A stretch of 64,000 bases of DNA from Leifsonia aquatica H1aii (GTDB taxonomy: Bacteria; Actinomycetota; Actinomycetes; Actinomycetales; Microbacteriaceae): the NCBI RefSeq assembly GCF_000633535.1, contig NZ_AYMR01000011.1, positions 124,001 through 188,000 on the forward strand, read 5' to 3'. A program made the translations under genes and the position numbers. A model generated the notes under the pieces. That model was not told where the DNA came from and ran no database searches. It was given only the letters and a program-made list of their open reading frames with translations. Positions 43,357 to 51,679 of the stretch are shown here, piece by piece. Numbering within the stretch: the stretch's first letter is position 1; every line of letters begins with the position of its first letter.

Positions 43357-43397
43357 ACACACCTTATCTTGTGTCACTACATTTAGTCGCTTAAGCT
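43357..43397 (+). promoter_or_regulatory. Leaderless promoter and operator of the MFS efflux gene
   Basis: -35 TTGTGT (43369-43374), 17-bp spacer, -10 TAAGCT (43392-43397), then 6 nt and the ATG at 43404. The transcript would start at or next to the start codon. Palindrome ACACA-N8-TGTGT (43357-43374) covers the -35. Confidence 0.6.
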
Positions 43398-43403
43398 AGT
43401 CTC

Positions 43404-44867
43404 ATGTCCATCGATCAGACCACCAGCGCGACGGGTTCATTCAACCAGGGTCGCCGTTCCCCGGGGTCGCTGCGGGAGGCATGGCTCGCGCTCACCGGCC
43501 TGTCGGCCGTCTTCCTGTTCGAGATGCTCGACAACTCGATCCTCAACGTGGCACTGCCGACCATCGGCCGCGAGCTGCACGCCTCCACCACGGGCCTGCA
43601 ATGGGTGACCGGAGCCTACGCGGTGGTGTTCGGCGGCGCGATGCTGGCCTTCGGTGCGATCGCCGACCGATTCGGCCGCCGACGGGTGATGCTGGTCGGC
43701 CTCGTGCTGCTCGGCCTCGCGAGCCTCGCCACCGCGTTCGTCAGCACGGCGGAGGAGCTGATCGCCGTCCGTGTCGCCATGGGAGTGGCGGCGGCGATGA
43801 CGACGCCCGGCTCGCTGGCCCTGGCCTTCCGCCTGTTCGCCGCCGACGAGCTCCGGGTGCGCGCGACGACCCTGATCTCCACCGTCGGACTCGTCGGGCT
43901 CGCGATCGGGCCGACGGTGGGCGGCCTGGCCCTCGCGGTCGTTCCCTGGCAGGCGCTGCTGCTCGTCAACGTCCCGATCGCGGCGCTCGCCTTCGCGGGC
44001 ATCCGGGCCGGCGTCTCCGCCGACGATCCGGCCGAACTGCACCGCGACCCGATCGACGTCCTCGGCGCGGTGCTCGGCACCGCCACGATCGTGCTCGCGC
44101 TGGTCGCCCCGACGCTCTTCGTGAACGAGGGCGCCGCCTCCTGGCAGCCGTGGACAGCGACGGGCGCGGCGCTGGCGTCCGCCGTGCTCTTCGTCGTGCG
44201 CGAGCGGACGGCGCGCTACCCGCTCCTCGACCTCGCCCTGCTCGCGCGCCCGTTGGTCTCGAGCGGGCTGGCCTACAAGGCGGCCTCGGGACTCGCGGTC
44301 GCCGGCCTCGGCTACCTGGTGACCCTCCAGCTCCAGCTCGACTGGGGCTGGCCTCCGGCGCTGGCGGCACTCGGGATGCTGCCCCAGGTCGTCGTGCTCA
44401 TCGCCGGCGGCGCGATCGTGAGCCCGTTCGTCCGCTGGGCCGGTTTCCGCCGGGCGGCTTGGATGAGCTCCGCAGCGGTGATCGCGGGACTCGCCGTCTA
44501 CGCCACGCTCGGCCGGTTCGGCTACGTCTGGGTGGCGATCGCGCTGGCCCTCGTCGCAGCCGGGATGCGCGTCGTCGGCGTGGTCGCCGGGGTCAACGTG
44601 ATGCGCGGCCTCCCGGAGAACCGCACCACGATCGGCGCGGCCCTCACCGACACGGCGAGCGAGGTCGCCTCGGGCGTCGGCCTCGCTCTCGCGGGAACCC
44701 TGCTGGCCGCGCTCTTCACGGGCAGTCTCGCCTCCACGGGGTGGAGCGTCGCGCAGACCGGCGAGTTCCGCACCGCGGTGACCCTCGCCGCGGGGGCGCT
44801 CACCGTGCTCGCCGCCGCGCTCGTCGCGTGGGGCTTCGCGCGCTCCCGCGAACGCGCCGCGACGTAG
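43404..44867 (+). CDS. DHA2-type MFS drug transporter
   Basis: 487 residues, about 14 TM segments. EmrB/QacA-type landmarks: FEMLDNSILNVALPTIGREL in TM1, motif A GAIADRFGRRRVM, motif C GLVGLAIGPTVGGLA. Proton-driven efflux of toxic compounds, probably induced when the TetR next door binds its ligand. No Shine-Dalgarno; leaderless start likely. Confidence 0.9.
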   Translation: MSIDQTTSATGSFNQGRRSPGSLREAWLALTGLSAVFLFEMLDNSILNVALPTIGRELHASTTGLQWVTGAYAVVFGGAMLAFGAIADRFGRRRVMLVGLVLLGLASLATAFVSTAEELIAVRVAMGVAAAMTTPGSLALAFRLFAADELRVRATTLISTVGLVGLAIGPTVGGLALAVVPWQALLLVNVPIAALAFAGIRAGVSADDPAELHRDPIDVLGAVLGTATIVLALVAPTLFVNEGAASWQPWTATGAALASAVLFVVRERTARYPLLDLALLARPLVSSGLAYKAASGLAVAGLGYLVTLQLQLDWGWPPALAALGMLPQVVVLIAGGAIVSPFVRWAGFRRAAWMSSAAVIAGLAVYATLGRFGYVWVAIALALVAAGMRVVGVVAGVNVMRGLPENRTTIGAALTDTASEVASGVGLALAGTLLAALFTGSLASTGWSVAQTGEFRTAVTLAAGALTVLAAALVAWGFARSRERAAT

Positions 44868-44946
44868 CCGCCTCGAGACGGCTCGAAATCGCACGAATCG
44901 TTGCGAGGCGGCGCAGAATCCGCCGCCTCGGTGGCGCAGGCGATGG

Positions 44947-45420
44947 CTAGGCTCGGCCGCGGTTGCGGCGACGCACCTCGCGCGGGGCGCGACCGCCGAG
45001 GAACGAGGACCCGGGGTCCACGAGGAAGCCCTGCCGCAGCGCCTCCCGGCCCACCAGCATCCGGAACCCCATCTGGTCGCGGTTGCTGAGCGTGGTCTCC
45101 GCGTGGATGGTGCGGCCGGCGAGCACGAGCTCGAGCAGCACCACGATCCGCTCCTCGGTGTGCCCCGACGAACTGCGCACCACGCGACGGTCGTGGACGG
45201 CGCACTCGACCTCGATCGCGTCGACGTCCGTGTCCTGCCACGGGTGCACTTTGAAGCGCACGCGGCCTCCTGGCAGCTCTTCGACGTCGAACGCGTGCAA
45301 CGCGGAGCTGCGAGCTCCCGTGTCGACCTTGACCTTGATCCACGGAACGTCGATACTCGGCAAGCCGACCCACTCGCGCCAGCCGACCACCACGGTGTTT
45401 GAATGGAGGTCGTCAGCCAT
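44947..45420 (-). CDS. RimB-like retropepsin-fold protease (PF05618)
   Basis: 157 residues. Retropepsin-like signature KVKVDTGARSSALHAFDVEE, later RVVRSSSGHTEERIVV and LSNRDQMGFRMLVGREAL. PF05618 proteins were once called ATP-dependent zinc proteases; in Pseudomonas the RimB member trims glutamate tails added by RimK. Divergent from the RimK-type ligase with 25 bp between starts, which supports a joint function. Confidence 0.85.
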   Translation of the reverse strand: MADDLHSNTVVVGWREWVGLPSIDVPWIKVKVDTGARSSALHAFDVEELPGGRVRFKVHPWQDTDVDAIEVECAVHDRRVVRSSSGHTEERIVVLLELVLAGRTIHAETTLSNRDQMGFRMLVGREALRQGFLVDPGSSFLGGRAPREVRRRNRGRA

Positions 45421-45445
45421 ATCCCCCATCTTGGCAGGAGCACCG

Positions 45446-46645
45446 GTGAAACTCGCCATCCTCTCGCGCGCCCCGCACGCCTACTCGACGCAACGGCTCC
45501 GCGCGGCGGCGCTGCAACGCGGTCACCGGGTCAAGGTGCTGAACACGCTGCGCTTCGCGATCGACCTCTCCGGGGACGAGCCCGACCTGCAGTACCGCGG
45601 CAAGCTCCTGTCGGACTACGACGCCATCCTGCCGCGCATCGGCAACTCGATCACCTACTTCGGCACGGCCGTGGTACGCCAGTTCGAGCAGATGGACGTC
45701 TACACGCCCAACACCGCGAACGGGATCACCAACTCGCGCGACAAGCTGCGCGCCAGCCAGATCCTGTCCCGGCACAACATCTCGATGCCGGCCACCACGT
45801 TCGTCAACAACCGCAACGACGTGCGACGGGCGATCGAGCAGGTCGGCGGCGCGCCCGTGGTCATCAAGCTGCTGGAAGGCACGCAGGGAATCGGCGTCAT
45901 CCTCGCGCCCGAGGTGAAGATCGCCGAGTCGATCATCGAGACACTGCACTCCACCAAGCAGAACGTGCTCATCCAGAGCTTCATCCGCGAGAGCCGCGGG
46001 CGCGACATCCGTGCGCTCGTCGTGGGCGACCGCGTCGTGGCGGCGATGCGGCGCGTGGCGAACGGCGACGAGTTCCGCTCCAACGTGCACCGCGGCGGAA
46101 CGGTCGAGCGGGTGGAGCTGACGCCGGAGTACGAGCAGGCGGCCGTGCGCTCGGCGCAGATCATGGGCCTGCGCGTCGCCGGCGTCGACATGCTCGAGGG
46201 CAACGGCGGACCGCTCGTGATGGAGGTCAACTCCTCCCCGGGTCTCGAAGGGATCGAGCGTGCCACCGGCCTCGACGTCGCCGGCGCGATCATCGACTTC
46301 ATCGACAACCAGGTCGCCTTCCCCGAGATCGACGTGCGACAGCGTCTCACCGTCTCGACCGGCTACGGCGTCGCGGAACTGCTCGTGCACACCAATGCGG
46401 ATCTCGTCGGCAAGACGATCAAGGAGTCGGGGCTCTGGGATCGCGACATCACGGTGCTGACCGTGCACCGGGGCAGCTCCGTCATCCCGAACCCGCGCAG
46501 CGGCGTGCTGCTGGAGCCCGGCGACCGCCTGCTGTGCTTCGGCAAGCTGGAGGAGATGCGCTCGATGATCCCCGACCGCCGCAAGCGCCGCGCGAAGGTG
46601 CGCAAACTCCCCAAAGAGCATCTCTCTGAGCCCGAGACCCCCTGA
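45446..46645 (+). CDS. rimK: RimK-family glutamate ligase with C-terminal RCK_C (TrkA-C) domain
   Basis: 399 residues; GTG with AGGAG 5 nt upstream. Residues 1-95 are the RimK N-domain (MKLAILSRAPHAYSTQRLRA). Residues 96-290 are ATP-grasp: PVVIKLLEGTQGIGVILA, FIRESRGRDIRALVVGD and metal-binding LVMEVNSSPGLEGIE. Residues about 300-375 form an added RCK_C-like domain: GVAELLVHTNADLVGKTI, VLTVHRGSSVIPNP, LEPGDRLLCFG. A basic tail follows. RimK adds glutamates to ribosomal protein S6; the extra domain may bind a nucleotide such as c-di-AMP, which is inference. Confidence 0.87.
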   Translation: MKLAILSRAPHAYSTQRLRAAALQRGHRVKVLNTLRFAIDLSGDEPDLQYRGKLLSDYDAILPRIGNSITYFGTAVVRQFEQMDVYTPNTANGITNSRDKLRASQILSRHNISMPATTFVNNRNDVRRAIEQVGGAPVVIKLLEGTQGIGVILAPEVKIAESIIETLHSTKQNVLIQSFIRESRGRDIRALVVGDRVVAAMRRVANGDEFRSNVHRGGTVERVELTPEYEQAAVRSAQIMGLRVAGVDMLEGNGGPLVMEVNSSPGLEGIERATGLDVAGAIIDFIDNQVAFPEIDVRQRLTVSTGYGVAELLVHTNADLVGKTIKESGLWDRDITVLTVHRGSSVIPNPRSGVLLEPGDRLLCFGKLEEMRSMIPDRRKRRAKVRKLPKEHLSEPETP

Positions 46646-46684
46646 CCGCACCTCCCCGTCCCGGGCGCCATCCCCGCCCCGCAC

Positions 46685-46719
46685 CCGCCGAGTCCGCAAA
46701 GAGTTCGTGTACTCGGCGG
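46685..46719. terminator. Hairpin between rimK and the cyclase-like gene
   Basis: CCGCCGAGT (46685-46693) pairs exactly with ACTCGGCGG (46711-46719) around a 17-nt loop, in the 74-bp gap between convergent genes. Confidence 0.6.
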
Positions 46720-47673
46720 TCAGGAGGCTGAGGGGGCGTCCCACCAGCGGAGGACGCGGAGCGCACGGAGGGTGACCCAGCGGCTCGGGTGGCCCTCGCC
46801 TTCGCCGAAGTCGTTCCAGGCGGGACCCTCGTGGTGGTTCTCGAGGAGCCAGAGGCCGCGGTCGTCGGCCGTGCCGCGGACGAGTTCGACGGCGTCGGCG
46901 AGGCGCGGATCGCGGCGGTCGGCCCGTCGGAAGTGCTCCAGTCCGCGCAGCACGTCGTGGTACCAGTGCACCGGGTACGACAGCATCGTCATCCGCGGGT
47001 CGGCGACGGCGCCGGTCGAGCGGCGGCGGTGGAGGCCGCGCGCGAGCAGGTACTCCTCGCCGGTCGCCAGTGCCTCGGCCACCGCCGGATCGGCGCGACC
47101 GGTGCGGTTCCAGGCCGCGAGCCCCTCCACCGCGCAGATGGTGGAGTGGAACGACGAGACCCGCGCACCGAACTCGACCCAGCAGTTCCAGGCGCCGTCA
47201 TCCAGACGGCCCTCGACGAGGGTGCGCGCGATGCTCGTACCGTCCTCGCCGAAGTAGGCGGCGGAGGCGAGGGCCACGCCGTTGATGCACGGCTCCACCT
47301 CGCCGTCGAAATAGGGCTCGCCCGCGTGCTCCCAGCGGACGTTCGCGCGCACGCGGCCGAGGGCCTCCCGCACCGGCGGCGCGTCGGGCTCGACACCGAA
47401 GTCGGCCAGCTGCTGGAGGACGAAATGCGTGGCGGTCCAGGCGTCGAAGAACGGTCGGCTCTCGTCGACCCAGCCCGGCCGGTACGTGCCGCCGTCCCAG
47501 CGGCCGTCGGCGTCCTGCAGGGCCAGCAGCTCGGCGCCCCAGCCCTCGCGCGCGACGCGTGCGCGTTCGGCCGCGACCTCCTGCGCGCTCGCGTCCGTCA
47601 GGTCGCGAAGGGCCTGCCAGCGGATGACGGGGTCGCCTTCCAGCAGCCACTCGATCGCATCCGTGCGCGTCAT
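46720..47673 (-). CDS. Squalene-cyclase-like alpha/alpha-toroid protein
   Basis: 317 residues. Repeats of the terpenoid-cyclase/prenyltransferase toroid are visible: LLALQDADGRWDGGTYRPGW, RLDDGAWNCWVEFGARVSSFHST and GRRGLWLLENHHEGPAWNDF-like segments. About half the length of real squalene cyclases and without the DXDD acid motif, so cyclase activity is doubtful. Cytosolic; role unknown. Confidence 0.7.
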   Translation of the reverse strand: MTRTDAIEWLLEGDPVIRWQALRDLTDASAQEVAAERARVAREGWGAELLALQDADGRWDGGTYRPGWVDESRPFFDAWTATHFVLQQLADFGVEPDAPPVREALGRVRANVRWEHAGEPYFDGEVEPCINGVALASAAYFGEDGTSIARTLVEGRLDDGAWNCWVEFGARVSSFHSTICAVEGLAAWNRTGRADPAVAEALATGEEYLLARGLHRRRSTGAVADPRMTMLSYPVHWYHDVLRGLEHFRRADRRDPRLADAVELVRGTADDRGLWLLENHHEGPAWNDFGEGEGHPSRWVTLRALRVLRWWDAPSAS

Positions 47674-47695
47674 CGTGCTGAGCGCGGCTCCCGCG

Positions 47696-47920
47696 CTACC
47701 TCCGGGCGTTCTCGACGTCGAGGGCGGAGTACACGGCTCCGCCGCATTCGGTGCACGACCCTCCCGCGGTCAGCCGGAGCGAGCCGTCCACCGTCCGGCC
47801 GATCACGACGATGCGGCCTCCGCAGCGCGGGCAGGGCACCACGACGGGCATGCTCGCGGGCACAGGGCCGGTCGGTGAGGTGGGGGGCATGTGTGCCACT
47901 GTCGACCTATCAGAGGCCAT
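47696..47920 (-). CDS. Small zinc-ribbon protein
   Basis: 74 residues from the ATG at 47920; starts at 47890 or 47863 are also possible and none has a good ribosome site. CPRCGG and CTECGG, about 30 residues apart, form a zinc ribbon. Lies 22 bp behind the cyclase-like gene, same strand. Confidence 0.6.
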   Translation of the reverse strand: MASDRSTVAHMPPTSPTGPVPASMPVVVPCPRCGGRIVVIGRTVDGSLRLTAGGSCTECGGAVYSALDVENARR

Positions 47921-48019
47921 CGCGCAAGGGCCGATCGATATATTGAACGAGACTTGCCGCGCGATCCGGGCCTGCGACAGGCTCGATCCCACAGATTCGC
48001 GACCTCAGGGAGGATGACG

Positions 48020-48310
48020 ATGTCGTTCCAGGCGTATCTCGACAACATCGAGGCCAAGACCGGGCTGACCCCACGGCAGTTCATCGAGTTGGCTCACGAG
48101 CGCGGGCTCGACGCACCCGGCACGAAGGCGGGCGCCATCCTTGCATGGCTGAAGGACGACTACGACCTCGGCCGCGGGCACGGGATGGCTCTGGTGCATG
48201 TGATCACCAAGGGTCCGCAGATCGGCGCCACGCAGGTCGGCACCGCCGGGACCCGCTCCCATCGGTCGGAGACCCTCTGGCTCGACGGGGTCGCGACCAA
48301 GCCCAGCTGA
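48020..48310 (+). CDS. DUF4287 family protein
   Basis: 96 residues. ATG at 48020 has GGGAGG 6 nt upstream, better than the ATG at 48014. Family pattern: MSFQAYLDNIEAKTGLTPRQF, KAGAILAWLKDDYDLGRGHGMALVHVI. Widespread small cytosolic protein of unknown function. Its 3' end faces the zinc-finger gene. Confidence 0.85.
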   Translation: MSFQAYLDNIEAKTGLTPRQFIELAHERGLDAPGTKAGAILAWLKDDYDLGRGHGMALVHVITKGPQIGATQVGTAGTRSHRSETLWLDGVATKPS

Positions 48311-48317
48311 CGCGTCC

Positions 48318-48671
48318 TCAAGCCAGCAGGCTCTGCCAGTCGGCGGGGACGCGGTCGGCCGGCCCCGGAGTCGGCTGGTCGAGCGGGTGGCTGCGCGGCT
48401 CGGCGAGCTCGGGGCCGCCGATGAAGCGCTGTGTGGTGTAGTCCCAGAACCAGTCCTCGCCCGGCTCGAAGCTCTGGATGGCGCGGTGCCCGGTCTGCTG
48501 CGCGTGCGCGGTCGCGTGCCGGCCGAGCGACTGGTCGCAGCATCCCACGTGCCCGCACTGCGCGCAGCGCCGCAGGTGAAACCACCACGAGCCGTCTCGC
48601 GTGCACTCGACGCAGCCGGGCCCCGAAGGCGGAACCGTCGGGTCGATGCCGTCATAGGCGGTACCGGTCAT
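48318..48671 (-). CDS. UBP-type zinc-finger protein
   Basis: 117 residues; ATG with GAGGAGA upstream. Zinc-finger UBP (PF02148) ligands are visible: GCVECTRDGSWWFHLRRC, AQCGHVGCCDQSLGRHATAH and TGHRAIQSFEPGEDWFW. In eukaryotes the domain binds ubiquitin C-termini; bacterial versions are common in actinobacteria with unknown partners. Confidence 0.88.
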   Translation of the reverse strand: MTGTAYDGIDPTVPPSGPGCVECTRDGSWWFHLRRCAQCGHVGCCDQSLGRHATAHAQQTGHRAIQSFEPGEDWFWDYTTQRFIGGPELAEPRSHPLDQPTPGPADRVPADWQSLLA

Positions 48672-48735
48672 GATCGTCTCCTCGTCCATGCGGGGGCGCG
48701 CACGGCACGGATGTCCGCGGCGCCCCCTGGCTCGG

Positions 48736-49557
48736 TCACTTCTTGATGAAGTCCAGGATGTCCTGGTCGAGCTCGTCCTGGTAGGCGCCGAAGATGCCGT
48801 GCGGTGCGCCGTCGTAGACCTTCAGGGTGCCGTCCTGGACCAGCGTGATCGACTTCTCGGCGGCGGCGGCGATCGGGACGATCTGGTCGTCGCCGCCGTG
48901 CGCGATGAACATCGGCACGTCGATGGCCTTCAGGTCCTCGGTCTGGTCGGTCTCGCTGAACGCCTTCACGCAGTCGTAGGCGGCGGCGAGGTTCACCAGC
49001 ATCCCCTGCCGCCAGAAGTCGTCGATCGCACCCTGGGAGGTCGCGGCACCGTCGCGGTTGAAGCCGTAGAACGCGACCGCGAGGTCCTGGTAGAACTGCG
49101 AACGGTCCTTGAGCACGCCCTCCCGGATCCCGTCGAAGACCTCGATCGGCGACCCCTCGGGGTTGCTGTCGGTCTTGAGCATGAGCGGCGGGACGGCACC
49201 GGCGGTGATGACCTTGGCGACACGGCCGTTCGCGAACCGGGCGGCGTAGCGCACGACCTCGCCACCGCCGGTGGAGTGCCCGATCAGGATGATGTCGTGC
49301 AGGTCGAGCGCCTCGACCAGTTCACTCAGATCCTGGGCGTAGGTGGTCATGTCGTTGCCGGTGTAGGTCTTGGCGGAGCGGCCGTGGCCGCGGCGGTCGT
49401 GCGCGATGGTGCGGTACCCGGCATCGGTGAAGAGCTTGAGCTCCACCTGCCAGGCGTCGGAGCTGAGCGGCCAGCCGTGGCTGAGCACGATCGGCTGGCC
49501 CGTGCCCTGGTCGGTGTAGTAGATCTCGGTCCCATCAGTGGTGGTGATGTACGGCAT
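48736..49557 (-). CDS. Alpha/beta hydrolase (non-heme haloperoxidase/arylesterase type)
   Basis: 273 residues. PIVLSHGWPLSSDAW, AHDRRGHGRS, nucleophile LIGHSTGGGEVVR (Ser), AHGGDDQIVP and catalytic His in YDGAPHGIFGAY. Closest to the cofactor-free chloroperoxidase/arylesterase group, which hydrolyses esters and can form peracids. Full length. A 60-bp-lower gene on the same strand encodes the UBP finger protein. Confidence 0.9.
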   Translation of the reverse strand: MPYITTTDGTEIYYTDQGTGQPIVLSHGWPLSSDAWQVELKLFTDAGYRTIAHDRRGHGRSAKTYTGNDMTTYAQDLSELVEALDLHDIILIGHSTGGGEVVRYAARFANGRVAKVITAGAVPPLMLKTDSNPEGSPIEVFDGIREGVLKDRSQFYQDLAVAFYGFNRDGAATSQGAIDDFWRQGMLVNLAAAYDCVKAFSETDQTEDLKAIDVPMFIAHGGDDQIVPIAAAAEKSITLVQDGTLKVYDGAPHGIFGAYQDELDQDILDFIKK

Positions 49558-49833
49558 CGTCTGCTTCCTTCTCGTTCGCGGTTCTCCGGACGATGCCGAA
49601 GCTACTCGCGCGCGACGGCGACGGGCAGGGGCGACCGCTCGGCGGCGGTCGTCGTGCGCCTGAACATTCGGCGAATGGCAGGAGTCGCCTTTCCCCCGCG
49701 CCGGTCGAGCCGCCTCGACGGAGCACCCACGATGCGGCGGACGGGGCTCCCGCCCACCCCGCCGGCCGTTCTACGCTCCTGACGTACGCACGCATCGAAC
49801 GTCTCGGGCAGGCCCGGGAGACAAGGGGTCGCC

Positions 49834-50868
49834 ATGTCGGAGTCCAGGCACGTCGCACAGCTGATCGGCGGAGAGGGCGTCTTCGAGAACGAGTTCGGCA
49901 GCATCACACAGGTCACCTCGTCCTCGCTGCCCATCCTCACCGGGATGTCGGTGAAGCGGATCACCCTCGCACCCGGCGCGTTGCGCGAACCGCAGTGGAA
50001 CGTCAACGCCAACCAGATCGCCTACGTCGTCGCGGGCACGGTGCTCGTCTCGACGCTCGGCGACGGCGACACGTTCTCGACCTTCGTCGTGCAGACCGGC
50101 CAGATGTACCACGTCGAATCCGGCGCGGTCTATCACATCGAGAACGTGGGAGAGGGGAAGGCCGAGATCATCGCCGCGCTGCGCACGGACCGGCCGCAGC
50201 ACTTCTCCCTGCAGGACAGCGTCAGCGCCATGACGAACGCGGTGCTCGGCAACACCTACGACCTCCCCGCGTCGGCCTTCGCCGCCTTCGACCGGCAGCA
50301 CTCGTCGCAGATCGTGCGCCGCGACGGCCCGGCGCGCATCCCGGACTCCGCGGGGCTCCCGAACGCCCGCCTCTTCGACATGGCCGGCCAGCACGCCCCG
50401 CTCTCGTATCAGTGGGGCCAGGCGCGCCTCGCCCGCAAGCAGTTCTGGGCCGCCCTCGACGACCTCTCGATGTACGAGCTGGAGATCGGCGGCACCGGGA
50501 TGCGCGAACCGCATTGGCACCCCGTCACCGGCGAGCTCGGCTACGTGCAGAGTGGCCATGCCCGCATGACCGTCCTCGATCCCGACGGCTCGCTCGACAC
50601 CTACGAGCTGCGCCCAGGCCAGGCCTACTTCGTCCCCCGCGCCTACCCGCACCACATCGAGGCGCTCGGAGACGAGGGCATCCGCTTCCTCATCTTCTTC
50701 GACCAGCCCACCCCCGGCGACGTGGGCTACCGGGCGACGGCGTCTGCCTTCTCCCGCGAGGTGCTGTCGGCGGCGTTCCAGGTGCCGGAGCGGGATCTCC
50801 CGACGTTCCCGTTCACACCGGTCGACCCGCTGATCGTGGAACGGGTGAATCCGCGGGAGGGGGAGTGA
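49834..50868 (+). CDS. Bicupin of the oxalate decarboxylase type with one metal site lost
   Basis: 344 residues. C-terminal cupin keeps the metal ligands: MREPHWHPVTGELGYV (His, His, Glu) and FVPRAYPHHIEAL (His). In the N-terminal cupin the matching stretch is LREPQWNVNANQIAYVVAG, with Gln and Asn where the ligands belong, so that site probably binds no metal. Oxalate decarboxylases normally have two sites. Could be an oxidase, decarboxylase or storage-like bicupin; substrate unknown. Confidence 0.82.
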   Translation: MSESRHVAQLIGGEGVFENEFGSITQVTSSSLPILTGMSVKRITLAPGALREPQWNVNANQIAYVVAGTVLVSTLGDGDTFSTFVVQTGQMYHVESGAVYHIENVGEGKAEIIAALRTDRPQHFSLQDSVSAMTNAVLGNTYDLPASAFAAFDRQHSSQIVRRDGPARIPDSAGLPNARLFDMAGQHAPLSYQWGQARLARKQFWAALDDLSMYELEIGGTGMREPHWHPVTGELGYVQSGHARMTVLDPDGSLDTYELRPGQAYFVPRAYPHHIEALGDEGIRFLIFFDQPTPGDVGYRATASAFSREVLSAAFQVPERDLPTFPFTPVDPLIVERVNPREGE

Positions 50869-51124
50869 CGGTCGGTGGCGGACCGACGGAGAGGCGCCCC
50901 CTGAACTCGCGGGTACGTGGGCGAGGTCACCTCGGCGCCCCGCCCACGCGGCCGTACGCATACACCCCTGCACACGAAGGCCGAGAACGACCTTGGCAGC
51001 ACACGCGGGGATTCGCCGCACGATTGCCTGCGCGTCCGTAGTCCGCAGCCCTCGATGCAGTGCCCCGGCGGGAAGCGAGCAGTGTGCCCCGGCCAGGCCG
51101 CCGGTGCCGCTCGCGCGGCGCAGC
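50869..51124. other. 256-bp region with no feature seen
   Basis: Gap between the bicupin and the lipoprotein pair. No reading frame with sensible composition and no strong hairpin was found. Confidence 0.5.
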
Positions 51125-51679
51125 TCACTCGCCCGGCGATGCGTCGCCGGCGGACGGCAGCAGCGCCGACCCGCTCAGCGGGTCGAGGTTCGTGTCGAAC
51201 AGGATGCAGCGGATACGGTTCGGGCCCGATTCCGTCCAGTCATCGGCCTTCACCCGGATCCAGAAGTAGCCGTAGTCCGAATCGTCGTAGGACGTTCCCA
51301 CCGCAGCCGAGAAGGCCTCCATGCACGCTCCGTCGGAGAGGGTGTGCACACGGTCCTCCCCCGGGAATCGACCACCGCCGAGGTCGGGAGTGGCGAACAC
51401 CTGGCTCACGTGCGCATGATCGCAGTCGAGGAGGGCGACCCCTTCGCTCGTCAGCGACCCTCCGGTGAGGTAGTCGGTGCAGGTCCCGGTCGCGAGCTGC
51501 CCCAGCGGCGAGTGGCCGAGGAGCACCGCATCCGTGAGGTCCGGCGGCCGGGCCGAGTCGTCGTGCGAGCGCGCTGCACTCAGCGGGGCGACGATCTCGG
51601 ACGGGCCGGAGGCGCTGCAACCGGCGAGCGCGAGGAGGGCGACCAGACCGAGAAGGCCGGCGCGGAGGGACCGGACCAT
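51125..51679 (-). CDS. Septum-formation-domain-like lipoprotein
   Basis: 184 residues. Signal peptide with lipobox LALAGC. Mature region: LGQLATGTCTDYL, VALLDCDHAHVSQVFA and DGACMEAFSAAVG, with conserved Cys positions as in the actinobacterial Septum_form domain. Then YGYFWIRVKADDW and NRIRCILFD. Start overlaps the stop of the preceding paralogous lipoprotein by one base. Cell-envelope role probable but unproven. Confidence 0.75.
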   Translation of the reverse strand: MVRSLRAGLLGLVALLALAGCSASGPSEIVAPLSAARSHDDSARPPDLTDAVLLGHSPLGQLATGTCTDYLTGGSLTSEGVALLDCDHAHVSQVFATPDLGGGRFPGEDRVHTLSDGACMEAFSAAVGTSYDDSDYGYFWIRVKADDWTESGPNRIRCILFDTNLDPLSGSALLPSAGDASPGE

